This document shows positions 18,502-26,954 of a DNA stretch of 64,000 nt, one piece after another. Made by a program: the position numbers and the translations under genes. The notes under the pieces are model-generated. The model made no database searches. It saw only the letters and a list, made by a program, of their open reading frames with translations, and was not told where the DNA came from. The stretch covers positions 1 through 64,000 of the forward strand of contig NZ_JANUGQ010000009.1 of the NCBI RefSeq assembly GCF_024756275.1, in the 5' to 3' direction. Origin of the DNA: Streptomyces pyxinae. Lineage in GTDB: Bacteria; Actinomycetota; Actinomycetes; Streptomycetales; Streptomycetaceae. The stretch's first letter is position 1, and each line of letters starts with the position of its first letter.

Positions 18502-18846
18502 TCAGAGGTTGGAGATGTTGGAGTGGGGCCGTCCCGCGCCGACATCGACCTTCACGCTGTGCACGGTCTGCTGCACGTCGTCGTCGGTGTTGGCGGCGGT
18601 GGTACGGGTCTTCCCGATGGCCTCCTGGAACTTCGCCAGCAGCTTGCCGATATCCACCATGTGGTTGTTGATCTCGTTCTGCTTCTTGTTGTACGCACCG
18701 GCGCCGATACCGCGCCAGTTGCCCTCCAGGCCGTCGATGACGCCCTGCAGCTGGGAGAGCTGCGCCTTGACGTTGGTGAACTGCTGGTCGAGTTCGTCCT
18801 GGAAGCCCTTGAGACTGCTGTCTCCGACCTTCTGCTGTCCTGCCAT
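18502..18846 (-). CDS. WXG100-family Esx protein with W-R-G motif
   Basis: Encodes 114 residues: two helices joined by a turn with NWRG (W44, G46), the WXG100 hallmark. There is no C-terminal Y-x-x-x-D/E, so export probably depends on the partner protein downstream. It is slightly longer than the usual 100 residues. The ATG at 18846 follows a purine-rich GGAAGTAACCCC stretch. It sits between mycP and the second esx gene; 79 bases containing a 7-bp GCCGCGG inverted repeat separate the two esx genes. Confidence 0.9.
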   Translation of the reverse strand: MAGQQKVGDSSLKGFQDELDQQFTNVKAQLSQLQGVIDGLEGNWRGIGAGAYNKKQNEINNHMVDIGKLLAKFQEAIGKTRTTAANTDDDVQQTVHSVKVDVGAGRPHSNISNL

Positions 18847-18915
18847 GGGGTTACTTCCTCCCGTTGTGAATGTGGAGCTGGTGGTAGGTGGCTTGGTGGT
18901 GAGAGGGCCGGCCGC

Positions 18916-20190
18916 TCAGGCGCGCTGCCGCCGCCTGCGGGCGAAGGCCACGGCGCCGCCCACGACGAGCACCGCCGCCACGGCTCCGCCCACGATCAGC
19001 GCGGTCCGGCCGCCCCCGCCACCGTCCGTGGCGGCGGCCTTCTCGGGCCCGGGGGCGCCGGGCTCACCGGATGTGCCGGCCGCCTCGCCGGACCGGGCGG
19101 GCGAGGGTGAGGGCGAGGCCGGGGCGGTGGGCTTGCCGTCCGACCGCTTGTCGGTGAGCGGACTGATGTCCGGGTCACCGGGCTTGCCGAGGCCGCGGTT
19201 GATGTGGGCGGCGGGGCGGGAGATGCCGTGCCCCAGGTAGTTGCTCACCGACCCGGGCGTCCAGTCCTTGCTGCGCCCGGCCGACTCGAACATCACCCGC
19301 AGGACCTGGTTGGCGGTCCAGTCGGGGTGGGCGGACCAGATCAGCGCCGCACCGCCGGAGGCGATGGCGGTGGAGAAACTGGTGCCCTGAGTGCCCTCGC
19401 AGTAGCGCTTGAGGGTCTCGTCGCACCAACTCGGTATGTCCACCCCAGGGGCGGCGATGTCGATCGACTCACCGTGCTGGGAGAAGTCAGCGACCTTGCC
19501 TTTCGGGTCGGTAGCCGCCACGGCGACGACCTCTGTGAAGCTGGCGGGATACTGAAGCTTGTTGTCCTTGTTGCCATTGTTGCCGGCACCGGCGAAAATC
19601 AGCTTTCCCTTGCTGAAGGCGTAATGCACGGCATCCCGCACGCCGAAACTGGTGAACTCTCCGGCCATGGACACATTGATGATCTGCGCCTCGCTGTCAG
19701 CGGCGGCCCGAATGGCCTGTTCCTGGTCGAATCCGTTGACCTTGACCTCATCCTGCAACTCGGTGTCGGAGATACGGAAGGGGATGATTTTGGCTCCGGG
19801 AGCCACTCCCTGAAGCCCGCCACCTTTACCGGTTCCAGCGATGAGTTCCGCCACGGACGTCCCGTGACCCCGGTAATCGTCCGTCTCCTCACCAGGCGTC
19901 CCCGACAAGTCCTTGCCCTTCAGCACTTGGCCTTTGAGAGCGGGCGTGGAGGGATTGACGCCACTGTCAATGACGGCAACCTTGATGCCCTCGCCAGTGG
20001 TCTTCTTCCACATCTCCTCGACGTGCATGGCACTCAGATACCACTGCTGTGGCCGTGCACCATCAGCGGGAGCGGCAATTGCGATGCCACTGACACCGGG
20101 GAGCAGCACCGCAACCGCCGTGGCGCACACCAGAGCGCGTCCGCGAGACGTCCGAGCAGCCCTGCGGGACTGGGGCTTCACGTGCTTCAT
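18916..20190 (-). CDS. mycP: Type VII secretion mycosin (S8 serine protease), first copy
   Basis: Encodes 424 residues of a subtilisin-like membrane-anchored protease. A signal peptide with an ATAVAVLLPG core covers about residues 18-40. The triad is D75 (AVIDSGV), H109 (RGHGTSVA) and S271 (QGTSFSTA), with the oxyanion asparagine near N204. A Ser/Pro/Gly-rich linker leads to a C-terminal membrane helix (about 398-418) and the basic tail RRRRQR. Mycosins stabilise the ESX membrane complex and clip substrates. The codon usage from about 19480 to 20160 looks slightly less GC-extreme than its neighbours. A second mycosin gene lies 2.3 kb upstream in the same orientation. Confidence 0.92.
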   Translation of the reverse strand: MKHVKPQSRRAARTSRGRALVCATAVAVLLPGVSGIAIAAPADGARPQQWYLSAMHVEEMWKKTTGEGIKVAVIDSGVNPSTPALKGQVLKGKDLSGTPGEETDDYRGHGTSVAELIAGTGKGGGLQGVAPGAKIIPFRISDTELQDEVKVNGFDQEQAIRAAADSEAQIINVSMAGEFTSFGVRDAVHYAFSKGKLIFAGAGNNGNKDNKLQYPASFTEVVAVAATDPKGKVADFSQHGESIDIAAPGVDIPSWCDETLKRYCEGTQGTSFSTAIASGGAALIWSAHPDWTANQVLRVMFESAGRSKDWTPGSVSNYLGHGISRPAAHINRGLGKPGDPDISPLTDKRSDGKPTAPASPSPSPARSGEAAGTSGEPGAPGPEKAAATDGGGGGRTALIVGGAVAAVLVVGGAVAFARRRRQRA

Positions 20191-20206
20191 CCTGACTTCC
20201 GAGCCT

Positions 20207-21877
20207 TCAGCGGGTCTGGTCGATCACCGGGGGAACGGCCTCGCGCTGCTTGGCCGCCCAGGTCTCCTCGTCCTCGACCAGGTAGTCCGGCCGGGTCGAG
20301 GAGTTCCGCTCCCGCTCCTCGGGCTTCTCACGCCGCCCCGCACGCCCGCTTACTGGCCGCTGACCGGACTTGTCGTTCTGCCCGCCGTTGCGCGGTGTGC
20401 CCACCACACCGTTCGGGCTGGAGGTACCGCGTCCGCCGGACCGGGTGACAGGCGTCTGTCCGGCCCGCCCGGTGGCGCCCTGCTGGCCGCCGACGACCGT
20501 TCCCTGCGGAATACGCCGACCGTTCGCCGCACCACTGCCGGCACGCTGGGGTTTGCCGCCCATGATGGGCGAGGTACGGCCGTTGACCGGCTGCTGACCC
20601 GCCGCACCCGCACGACCCGCCGTGGGTGACGCTCCCCCGCCGCCAGGCACTCCGCTCCGCCCGAACGGCCCGGCTCCGGAAGCGCCGGCGCGCCCGGCCG
20701 GGGAAGGCCGTCCACCGGTCACCGGACCGGTTTCCTCGGCACGGCTGACAGCCCGGCCCAGGGGGCCGCGGCCCCCGGTTCCGCCGGGGAGGCCGACCCG
20801 GGCGACCCCGTAGGTTCGCGGCACCGATTGCGTGCCGCTGGTACGCGGAGCCGTGCCGCCCACCGGCGTGAGGCCGCCGGTGGGTACAGAAACCTGAGGG
20901 TTCGCGGCAGGAACGGTGCCCGGAGACGCGGGCGGCGCGCTGACAGGTCCGGGAGCGGGCGCCACCGGGGTGGTGACGCTGTCGATGTTCGTCGTGGTGT
21001 CGAGCTGCGGCGCCCGGCCCACCTCACCGAGGTGACCGGGGCGGTGAGAACCGGACCCACCGCTGTCGGAAAGCCGCGTGTGTCTCACCGGAGCGACTCC
21101 GCCGTGCGTTCCGCCGTTGTCTCGCCGCGACTCGTTCACCCTTGTGGGGCTGTCCCTGACTCCGCCGATCGGAGGCGGCACATCGACATTCAGCAGCTTC
21201 GGTGGCTTCGGGGGCTCCTGGGCGGCCAGGGTGGTCTCGGAGACCGAGTAGTAGGAGGCCAGCCGGTTCATCTGGTTGATGGCCTCCTGGCGGTCCTGCT
21301 CGACCTGGAGGGCCTTCTGGTACTCCTTGTTGGCCTCGATGCGCTCCGGAAGCGCGAAGTCCTCCGGCTTCTTCTGCACAAAGCGGTTGTCGCGCGGCGG
21401 GCGGGCGTTGCGGACCGAGGCGAGGCCGGTGCTGGCGACCTGCATCTGGGAGCCGACCGTGGTGGCGAAGCCGGCCAGGCCGTAGGCGTACTTGACCAGC
21501 TCGGAGCCGTAGCGGCGGAACTCCTCGGCGCCCTCGCCCTCCCAGTGGACCGCCTCGACATAGCCCGCGAGGTCCCGGGCCGCCGTGTTCAGCGCGGTGG
21601 TCACGTCCTGGAGGGACTTGCCCGCGTTCTCCAGCTCGGCGGGGTCGGCGGACTCCAGAAAGTCCAGCATCACGTTGAGCTGTGCGTTCTCGAAGTCCGT
21701 GCGCCCGAGGACGCTTCCGCCCCCGGTGAAGAAGGAGAACGTGTCGTTGAGCGTCTCCGCCGTCTTGACGACGGCGAACCGGCCGGCGACGGCACCGCGA
21801 CGGGTCGCCTGTGCCTCCTCCATCTGCTTCAGCATCTGGCCGGGAGTGGGCGGCTTGGGCTGCTGTTCCTCACTCAT
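20207..21877 (-). CDS. PPE/WXG-like helical protein with long Pro/Gly-rich tail
   Basis: Encodes 556 residues. The first 215 residues are helical and contain W-E-G (W112, G114), as in WXG100/PPE-type hairpins. This domain ends with YSVSE (residues 210-214), a match to the Y-x-x-x-D/E secretion signal at the expected place. Residues 225-525 are low-complexity, rich in Pro, Gly, Arg, Thr and Ser. A distinct acidic C-terminus contains YLVED (532-536), a second match. It is probably an ESX substrate or a surface component comparable to EspB or PPE proteins; this is inference. It starts 6 bases after the upstream gene and 16 bases before mycP. Automated pipelines may mislabel its tail as IF-2-like. 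Confidence 0.75.
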   Translation of the reverse strand: MSEEQQPKPPTPGQMLKQMEEAQATRRGAVAGRFAVVKTAETLNDTFSFFTGGGSVLGRTDFENAQLNVMLDFLESADPAELENAGKSLQDVTTALNTAARDLAGYVEAVHWEGEGAEEFRRYGSELVKYAYGLAGFATTVGSQMQVASTGLASVRNARPPRDNRFVQKKPEDFALPERIEANKEYQKALQVEQDRQEAINQMNRLASYYSVSETTLAAQEPPKPPKLLNVDVPPPIGGVRDSPTRVNESRRDNGGTHGGVAPVRHTRLSDSGGSGSHRPGHLGEVGRAPQLDTTTNIDSVTTPVAPAPGPVSAPPASPGTVPAANPQVSVPTGGLTPVGGTAPRTSGTQSVPRTYGVARVGLPGGTGGRGPLGRAVSRAEETGPVTGGRPSPAGRAGASGAGPFGRSGVPGGGGASPTAGRAGAAGQQPVNGRTSPIMGGKPQRAGSGAANGRRIPQGTVVGGQQGATGRAGQTPVTRSGGRGTSSPNGVVGTPRNGGQNDKSGQRPVSGRAGRREKPEERERNSSTRPDYLVEDEETWAAKQREAVPPVIDQTR

Positions 21878-21883
21878 CGCTGG

Positions 21884-22303
21884 TCACCCCATGTCCGTCG
21901 TGCCGCTCTTGGTGCCCTCACGGGGCCGCTTCGGCTCGTCCTTGTGCTCGTACTGCTCCGCCTCACGGGCCTGGCGCACGAGGATGGTGTGGAAGCGGCG
22001 GCGGGTGTCGTCCTCCACGTTGTCGTAGCCGACGTCGGAGGCGTGGACGCCGATGTTGTACAGCTCGATCTGCTCTCCGAGGGACTTGGAGAGCCTGATC
22101 AGCTCCGTGTGGACGCGCTGGTACTGCGCGTGGAAGCCGTCGGCCTCGGCGAAGTGGAGGCCGGTGCCGAAGGCTGCGCGGTCCACCGCCTGCCGGGCCA
22201 CCTGGCCGCTGCCGGCGTGGCCGCTCTCCAGGCGCGTCAGCAGGTCGTCCACATGCTGCTGGAACTTCCTCAGCGCTCCCACACCGCGTGTGAGGTCAGT
22301 CAA
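21884..22303 (-). CDS. Small helical type VII-associated protein with YxxxE signal
   Basis: Encodes 139 residues, nearly all predicted alpha-helix in two or three long helices, with a basic/acidic tail rich in K, E and R. YDNVE (residues 93-97) matches the Y-x-x-x-D/E motif that marks type VII substrates. No W-x-G is present. The TTG at 22303 is the start, with GGGGGA upstream. It is directly followed by the PPE-like gene, so the two may be co-secreted partners like PE/PPE or EspC-type pairs. That pairing is inferred from position and helix pattern. Confidence 0.72.
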   Translation of the reverse strand: MTDLTRGVGALRKFQQHVDDLLTRLESGHAGSGQVARQAVDRAAFGTGLHFAEADGFHAQYQRVHTELIRLSKSLGEQIELYNIGVHASDVGYDNVEDDTRRRFHTILVRQAREAEQYEHKDEPKRPREGTKSGTTDMG

Positions 22304-22458
22304 CGGAATCCCCCGATCCCCGTGTCGCGAGCATGCTGCCCGTCTCTCCCCGTTTCTCCGGCGGTTGCCCCGTGTGCACCGGAGTGACGCGCCGGACCTG
22401 CGTCGTTCGTGGGACCACTCTAGTCATCGGGTCCGACAGCTCCCAAGCGCGTTGTGCG

Positions 22459-23715
22459 TCATGTGGGATTCGGCCGGGCGTGGTTCTCCCGGCGGCGGCG
22501 GAAGTCGCGCACCGCCACGGCGCCGCCGGCTATGGCGGCGACCAGGACGCCACCGCCCACGACGACATAGGTGGCGAGGCGGGTGTCGCGCTGCTCGGGG
22601 GTCTCGCCCAGGTGCAGTTCGGCGGGTGTGGGGGCCTCGGCGCGGGTGATGCCCTCGTTGGCGACCGGCCGGTCGACGGGGTTGTCGTCCTCGGTGAGGG
22701 CGCGTACCGGATCGACCACGCCCCAGCCGACCAGGCGGTCGTGTCCGGCGACGGAGCGCTCGGCGGTCTGCTGGAGCTGGGCGACCACCCGGCGGGCCGG
22801 CCAGTCGGGGTGCTTGCTCTTGACCAGGGCGGCGACCCCGGCGACGTACGGCGCGGAGAAGCTGGTGCCGTTGTCGGCGCAGTGGCCGCCGCCCGGGACG
22901 GTGGAGACCATGTCGACACCGGGCGCGGCCAGTCCCACGAAGTCGCCGGACTGGGAGAAGTAGGCGCGCTCGTTGTTGCGGTCGGAGGCGGCCACGGCCA
23001 GGACGCCCTCGAACGAGGCGGGGTAGGTCTTCTTGACATTGCCGCCGAGCCCGTCGTTGCCGGCCGATGCGACCACCACGATCTCGTGGTCCAGCGCCTG
23101 CCGGACGGCCTGCTCCAGTTCGGCCTCGGGTTTGACGGCGTTCGCCGTGTCCTGCGAAATGTTGATGACGTCGGCCTTCTCGGCGATGGCGTGCCGGATG
23201 GCGTCGGCGAGGGTCTTCGCGGTGCCGTGGCCCTCGGCGTCGTTCTGCTGAATGGGGATGATGGTGGCGGCCGGGGCGAGACCGGTGAAGCCGGTGCCCG
23301 GGGCCGGGCGGGCGGCGATGATGCCGGCGACCTTGGTGCCGTGGCCGACGGTGTCGGTGGTGCCGTCCTCCTTGCCGCGCTCCAGCTCCTTGCCGTCCTT
23401 GTCCTTCTTCGGGAGCAGGTTGATGCCGCTCTTGGCGGCCACGGCCCCGGTCAGCTGGGGGTTGCGGATGTCCACACCGGTGTCGATGACGGCGACCCGG
23501 ACGTTCTCGCCGGTGGACTGCTTCCACAATTCGTCCAGCATCACCCGCTGGAGCGACCAGGGACGGCCCTCGTACGGCTTGCTGGGGAAGGTGCACTGGC
23601 CGCCGCTGTCGTCCGCGACGGCGGTCCCGGCCAGGGGGCCGCCGGCCAGGGCGAGCAGCACGAAGGCGGGGACCGGCAGGGCGGCGAGAAGGCGGCGGGA
23701 ACCGCTGGTGGTCAT
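22459..23715 (-). CDS. mycP: Type VII secretion mycosin (S8 serine protease), second copy
   Basis: Encodes 418 residues. A signal peptide (about residues 8-34) is followed by an S8 protease domain with D78 (AVIDTGV), H125 (VGHGTKVA) and S285 (NGTSFSAP). The oxyanion asparagine is in ASAGN near 220. A C-terminal helix (about 385-405) ends in RDFRRRR. It differs clearly from the other mycosin of the locus in the 90-120 loop and the segment after H125, so it is not a recent duplicate. The cysteines near 41 and 279 probably form a disulfide. It begins 14 bases upstream of eccB's stop on the same strand, consistent with one operon. Confidence 0.92.
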   Translation of the reverse strand: MTTSGSRRLLAALPVPAFVLLALAGGPLAGTAVADDSGGQCTFPSKPYEGRPWSLQRVMLDELWKQSTGENVRVAVIDTGVDIRNPQLTGAVAAKSGINLLPKKDKDGKELERGKEDGTTDTVGHGTKVAGIIAARPAPGTGFTGLAPAATIIPIQQNDAEGHGTAKTLADAIRHAIAEKADVINISQDTANAVKPEAELEQAVRQALDHEIVVVASAGNDGLGGNVKKTYPASFEGVLAVAASDRNNERAYFSQSGDFVGLAAPGVDMVSTVPGGGHCADNGTSFSAPYVAGVAALVKSKHPDWPARRVVAQLQQTAERSVAGHDRLVGWGVVDPVRALTEDDNPVDRPVANEGITRAEAPTPAELHLGETPEQRDTRLATYVVVGGGVLVAAIAGGAVAVRDFRRRRENHARPNPT

Positions 23716-23729
23716 GGGTCGTCCCGCTC

Positions 23730-25256
23730 TCAGGAGCCCTGCGGCTGGCGGGCGGCCCCGGTGGACAGCCGGGGGCCGGTGGGGAGGAAGGCGGACCAGG
23801 CGGCGGGGACGGGGCGCGGATCGACGTCCTTGTAGCCGAGGCGGTTTTGGGCCTGCTGGGCCTCCAGTTGGCGGGCCTCCCGCTCCTTCCGGGAGTCGGG
23901 TTCCCCGATGCCCGCGTCGGCGCCGGTGGTGTCGCCGTTGGACTGCATCGCGTACCGCAGCCCGCTGTCGGTGACCAGGAAGAGGAAGCCGGTGCCGGTC
24001 TCGGCACCCTTGAACTGGCGGAAGAGCTGACCGGATCCGGGGGTGACATAGGCGCTGCTGGAGCCGGTGGGCAGTGGGGCGGGGAAGTCCTGGCCGGCCC
24101 AGGTGCTCAGCGTGGTGCGGCCGTTGTCGCCGTCCACCTCGCGGAGCACATTGCAGACGGTGTTGCGGCCGCCCTCACCGGTGCCGGCGTCGTTGACCGT
24201 GGCGGGAGCGGCGCGCGGCCACTTCCGGTCCTCGTCGAAGGCGTCGCCCGGTCGGATGGCGCCGGCGCTCACCCGGGTGGCCTGGCCTCCCTGGCCGAGT
24301 TTCAGCAGCTGGCGGCTGGCCAGCAGCAGCTTGGCGGTGAAGTCGGAGACGGGTGCGATCCGGTCCCGGAGCACCACGTAGTGCTGTTCGCGCGTGCCGT
24401 CGGTGGAGCTGAGGACCATGCCCACCTTGCCGGTGTCCGGGTCGAGTTCGCCCGGTGCGTCCGCCGGTGCCCCGATGGATCCGGGGACACGGGGAAAGTC
24501 GATCGGGTCGCCCTGGTGCAGGGTGTCCAGCCAGGCGGCGGAGACCCGCTGGGGCTCGCGCTTCTGGCCGGCGAGCAGCCGGAGCAGCAGTTCGCCCCTG
24601 GCGAGCCGGTAGGCCGTACCGTCGGCGTCGACCACGTACCGGGTACGGTCCGGGCCCTCGACGTAGAGGAGTTCGCCGCCGCGCAGCCGGTTCTCGCCCT
24701 CGGTGCGGTGCTCGTCGCGCGGGGCGAGGATGAACGCGGCCTTCTGGATCGCTCTGCCCCCCTCGCCGGGACGCTCGCAGACCGCCCACCGCTTGGCCGC
24801 CCCGGCCTCCTCGGGGTCGGGCAGCCGGTCGGGGGCGTACGGGATGCCGAGGGTGGCGCCGTGCGGGATCTCGCCGTCGTCGAGGACCGACTCGCTGACG
24901 TTGATGACCTTGCCCTTGTCGGGGTCGAGCAGCAGCTTCGCCGAGGACATGTTGAGCACCGGGTGCAGCTGGGTCTTGCCATGGGTCTTCAACACCACAT
25001 AGCGGGTGGTGGACTTGCTGGCGATGATGACGTTCTCGCCCGGTATGTCCCATCCCTTGGGCGCCACCGGCTTGAACATGCCCCAGGCTCCGAAGGCGGC
25101 CAGGATCACCACACCGACGATCGCCCCCGGGAGCACGGCCCGCAGGGGGCGGGGCGCGCCCTCCTCGGAGCCGCTCACGTGGGGCTGCACGAACTGGGCG
25201 ACCAGTCTCCGCTTGGCGAAGGTGTAGGCGTTGAGTTCGTCGCGACGCGATGCCAT
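23730..25256 (-). CDS. eccB: Type VII secretion protein EccB
   Basis: Encodes 508 residues. A short cytoplasmic N-terminus with the conserved RRDELNAYTFAKRRL block precedes one membrane helix (about 43-61) and a large extracytoplasmic domain with repeated beta folds. Two cysteines (AVCERP and TVCNVL) probably form the conserved EccB disulfide. The C-terminal tail (about 430-508) is polar and low-complexity. EccB forms part of the ESX core complex with EccC, EccD and EccE. The ATG at 25256 is chosen because MASRRDELNAY is the family N-terminus; the reading frame stays open far upstream, but that extension is composition-driven. First gene of the minus-strand ESX operon. Confidence 0.93.
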   Translation of the reverse strand: MASRRDELNAYTFAKRRLVAQFVQPHVSGSEEGAPRPLRAVLPGAIVGVVILAAFGAWGMFKPVAPKGWDIPGENVIIASKSTTRYVVLKTHGKTQLHPVLNMSSAKLLLDPDKGKVINVSESVLDDGEIPHGATLGIPYAPDRLPDPEEAGAAKRWAVCERPGEGGRAIQKAAFILAPRDEHRTEGENRLRGGELLYVEGPDRTRYVVDADGTAYRLARGELLLRLLAGQKREPQRVSAAWLDTLHQGDPIDFPRVPGSIGAPADAPGELDPDTGKVGMVLSSTDGTREQHYVVLRDRIAPVSDFTAKLLLASRQLLKLGQGGQATRVSAGAIRPGDAFDEDRKWPRAAPATVNDAGTGEGGRNTVCNVLREVDGDNGRTTLSTWAGQDFPAPLPTGSSSAYVTPGSGQLFRQFKGAETGTGFLFLVTDSGLRYAMQSNGDTTGADAGIGEPDSRKEREARQLEAQQAQNRLGYKDVDPRPVPAAWSAFLPTGPRLSTGAARQPQGS

Positions 25257-25500
25257 GTGTCCGTAGTCCCTCTCCCCGCTGGGCGACCAGGTTCCCACAC
25301 CGCCCGGACGACCCATGACGGGCCTCCGGCCCGCCAGGGCCCGGCGGGTCCCACGGCCGAGTGAGCCCGAGGGAGCCGCGCCACCCGCACTCTGCCGGTC
25401 CCTCGCCCCGGTGGGCCCCTCGGACGGAGTCCGGGGGAGAACCGGGCCCGGAAAATAAAGCGCTAGGCTGAGCGGCCGGTCGGCGGCCAGGGGATCCTGG

Positions 25501-25532
25501 CCGGTACGGAGCACGATCGGTACGGAGCACGA
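25501..25532. repeat. Two tandem 16-bp repeats upstream of eccE
   Basis: Two 16-bp units close to TCGGTACGGAGCACGA (25501-25516 and 25517-25532) end 15 bases before the eccE start, in the 291-base divergent gap between eccB and eccE. An AT-richer patch near 25451-25470 (AAAATAAAGCGCTAGGCT) is the best promoter candidate in this gap. Confidence 0.65.
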
Positions 25533-25547
25533 GGGGGCAACGCGGCG

Positions 25548-26954
25548 ATGGGTACGGCGACGCGCGTGCGCGCGGGACGGGACGGGGGCCGCGGCTCCGG
25601 CGCTTCCCGCCGGCGCCGTGGGGACGGCCGGCCCGGCGGCCCCGGCCCGCGTGGTGGCCGCCGGAACGCACCCGGCGGGCGTGACCGGCGCGGGGGACGC
25701 GGTGCCGCGCCCACCGGCGGTGGGGTCCCGGCGGCGGTGCTGCCGCGCCCGTTGTCGGGCACCAGCCGGCTCGGGCCGGTGCCGCTGCGCCTGCTGGTGT
25801 GGGTGGAGGCGGGTCTCGCGGTGGCCGCGGTGGGCGTGGCGCTCGGCGGCCCGTGGTTGATACCCGCCTGCGTCGTCGGCGGCCTGCTGGCGCTCTACGC
25901 GCTGATACGGCGCCGGGGGCAGGCTCTTCAGGACTGGCTGGCGTCCGCGCTGGCCCTGCGCTCCCGGGTCCGGGGCGCGACGGTGCCCGACCGTTCGGTG
26001 GACCCGTCCCTGGCGGTGCTGGCGGAGGGCGTTCCGGCGCTGCGCCCGTATCCCTGGATGGACCGGAAGCGCCGCACGGTCGGCATGATCGGGGACGGTG
26101 CCCAACTGACCGCCGTGGTGCGGGTGGAGGCCGGCGGCGGTGCGCTGCGCCCGGCGTCCGGTGCCCGGGCGCTGCCGCTGGCCGTGCTGGCCGACGCCCT
26201 GGTGGTGGACGACATCGCCCTGGAGTCCGTGCAGTTGGTGCAGCATGTGCGCCCGGCGCCCGCGCCCCATCTGCCCCGGCAGTCGGCGGCCCGGCTCTCC
26301 TACGCCCCGCTCCAGGAGCGGGCGGGCGCCCCGGCGGTGCGGATGACCTGGGTCGCGGTGAAGCTGGACCCGGAGCTCTGCCCGGAGGCCGTCGAGGCCC
26401 GGGGCGGCGGCCTGGAGGGCGCCCAGCGCTGTCTGGTGCGGCTGGCCGACCATGTGGCGAGCAGGGTCACCGGCGCCGGGTTCCAGGCCACGGTGCTGGA
26501 CCAGGAGGAGTTGGCCTCCGCCCTGGCGCTCGCCTCCTGCGCCAGCTCCCGGCTGGCGGCCCGGGCGAGCCAGCCGGACGCCGCCCCGCAGCGCCGTACC
26601 GCCGAGACCTCCCGGGTCTGGCGGTGCGACGACCGCTGGCACACCACGTACGCGGTGGGCCGCTGGCCCGAGTTGGGGCGGGCGGCCACCCCGCTGCCCC
26701 GGCTGGTCTCCTTGCTCACCTCGGTGCCCGCCTACGCCACCACGGTGAGCCTCACCCTCCGGCAGGGCAGGCGCCGGGGCGCGCTGGACGTCCTGGGGCA
26801 CGTCCGGGTCACCGGCGGCTCCGACACCGAGCTGGTCGCGGTGCGCCGGGAACTCGAACAGACCGCCCGGAGCGCCAAGGTCGGCCTGGTACGACTCGAC
26901 CGCGAGCAACTCCCGGGCGTGCTGGCCACCCTGCCCCTGGGAGGTACGCGCTGA
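25548..26954 (+). CDS. eccE: Type VII secretion protein EccE
   Basis: Encodes 468 residues. A very basic Arg/Gly-rich N-terminus (about 1-60) precedes two membrane helices (about 82-101 and 103-122). A cytoplasmic domain typical of EccE follows (VGMIGDGAQLTAVVRVE, then TWVAVKLDPELCPEAV). EccE is the outer-rim component of the ESX membrane complex. The ATG at 25548 has GAGGGGG upstream. Its stop overlaps the next start as TGATG. The long basic N-terminus is unusual and could be shortened if translation started later, but no better ribosome binding site is visible. Confidence 0.85.
   Translation: MGTATRVRAGRDGGRGSGASRRRRGDGRPGGPGPRGGRRNAPGGRDRRGGRGAAPTGGGVPAAVLPRPLSGTSRLGPVPLRLLVWVEAGLAVAAVGVALGGPWLIPACVVGGLLALYALIRRRGQALQDWLASALALRSRVRGATVPDRSVDPSLAVLAEGVPALRPYPWMDRKRRTVGMIGDGAQLTAVVRVEAGGGALRPASGARALPLAVLADALVVDDIALESVQLVQHVRPAPAPHLPRQSAARLSYAPLQERAGAPAVRMTWVAVKLDPELCPEAVEARGGGLEGAQRCLVRLADHVASRVTGAGFQATVLDQEELASALALASCASSRLAARASQPDAAPQRRTAETSRVWRCDDRWHTTYAVGRWPELGRAATPLPRLVSLLTSVPAYATTVSLTLRQGRRRGALDVLGHVRVTGGSDTELVAVRRELEQTARSAKVGLVRLDREQLPGVLATLPLGGTR

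Noticed and set aside
20207..21877. Translation initiation factor IF-2 label suggested by the Pro/Gly-rich tail
   Set aside because: No GTP-binding motifs are present, and the real infB lies at 42181-45282.
25257..26909. Upstream extension of the eccB frame by about 550 codons
   Set aside because: The family N-terminus MASRRDELNAYTFAKRRL begins at 25256, and the extension lies opposite eccE.
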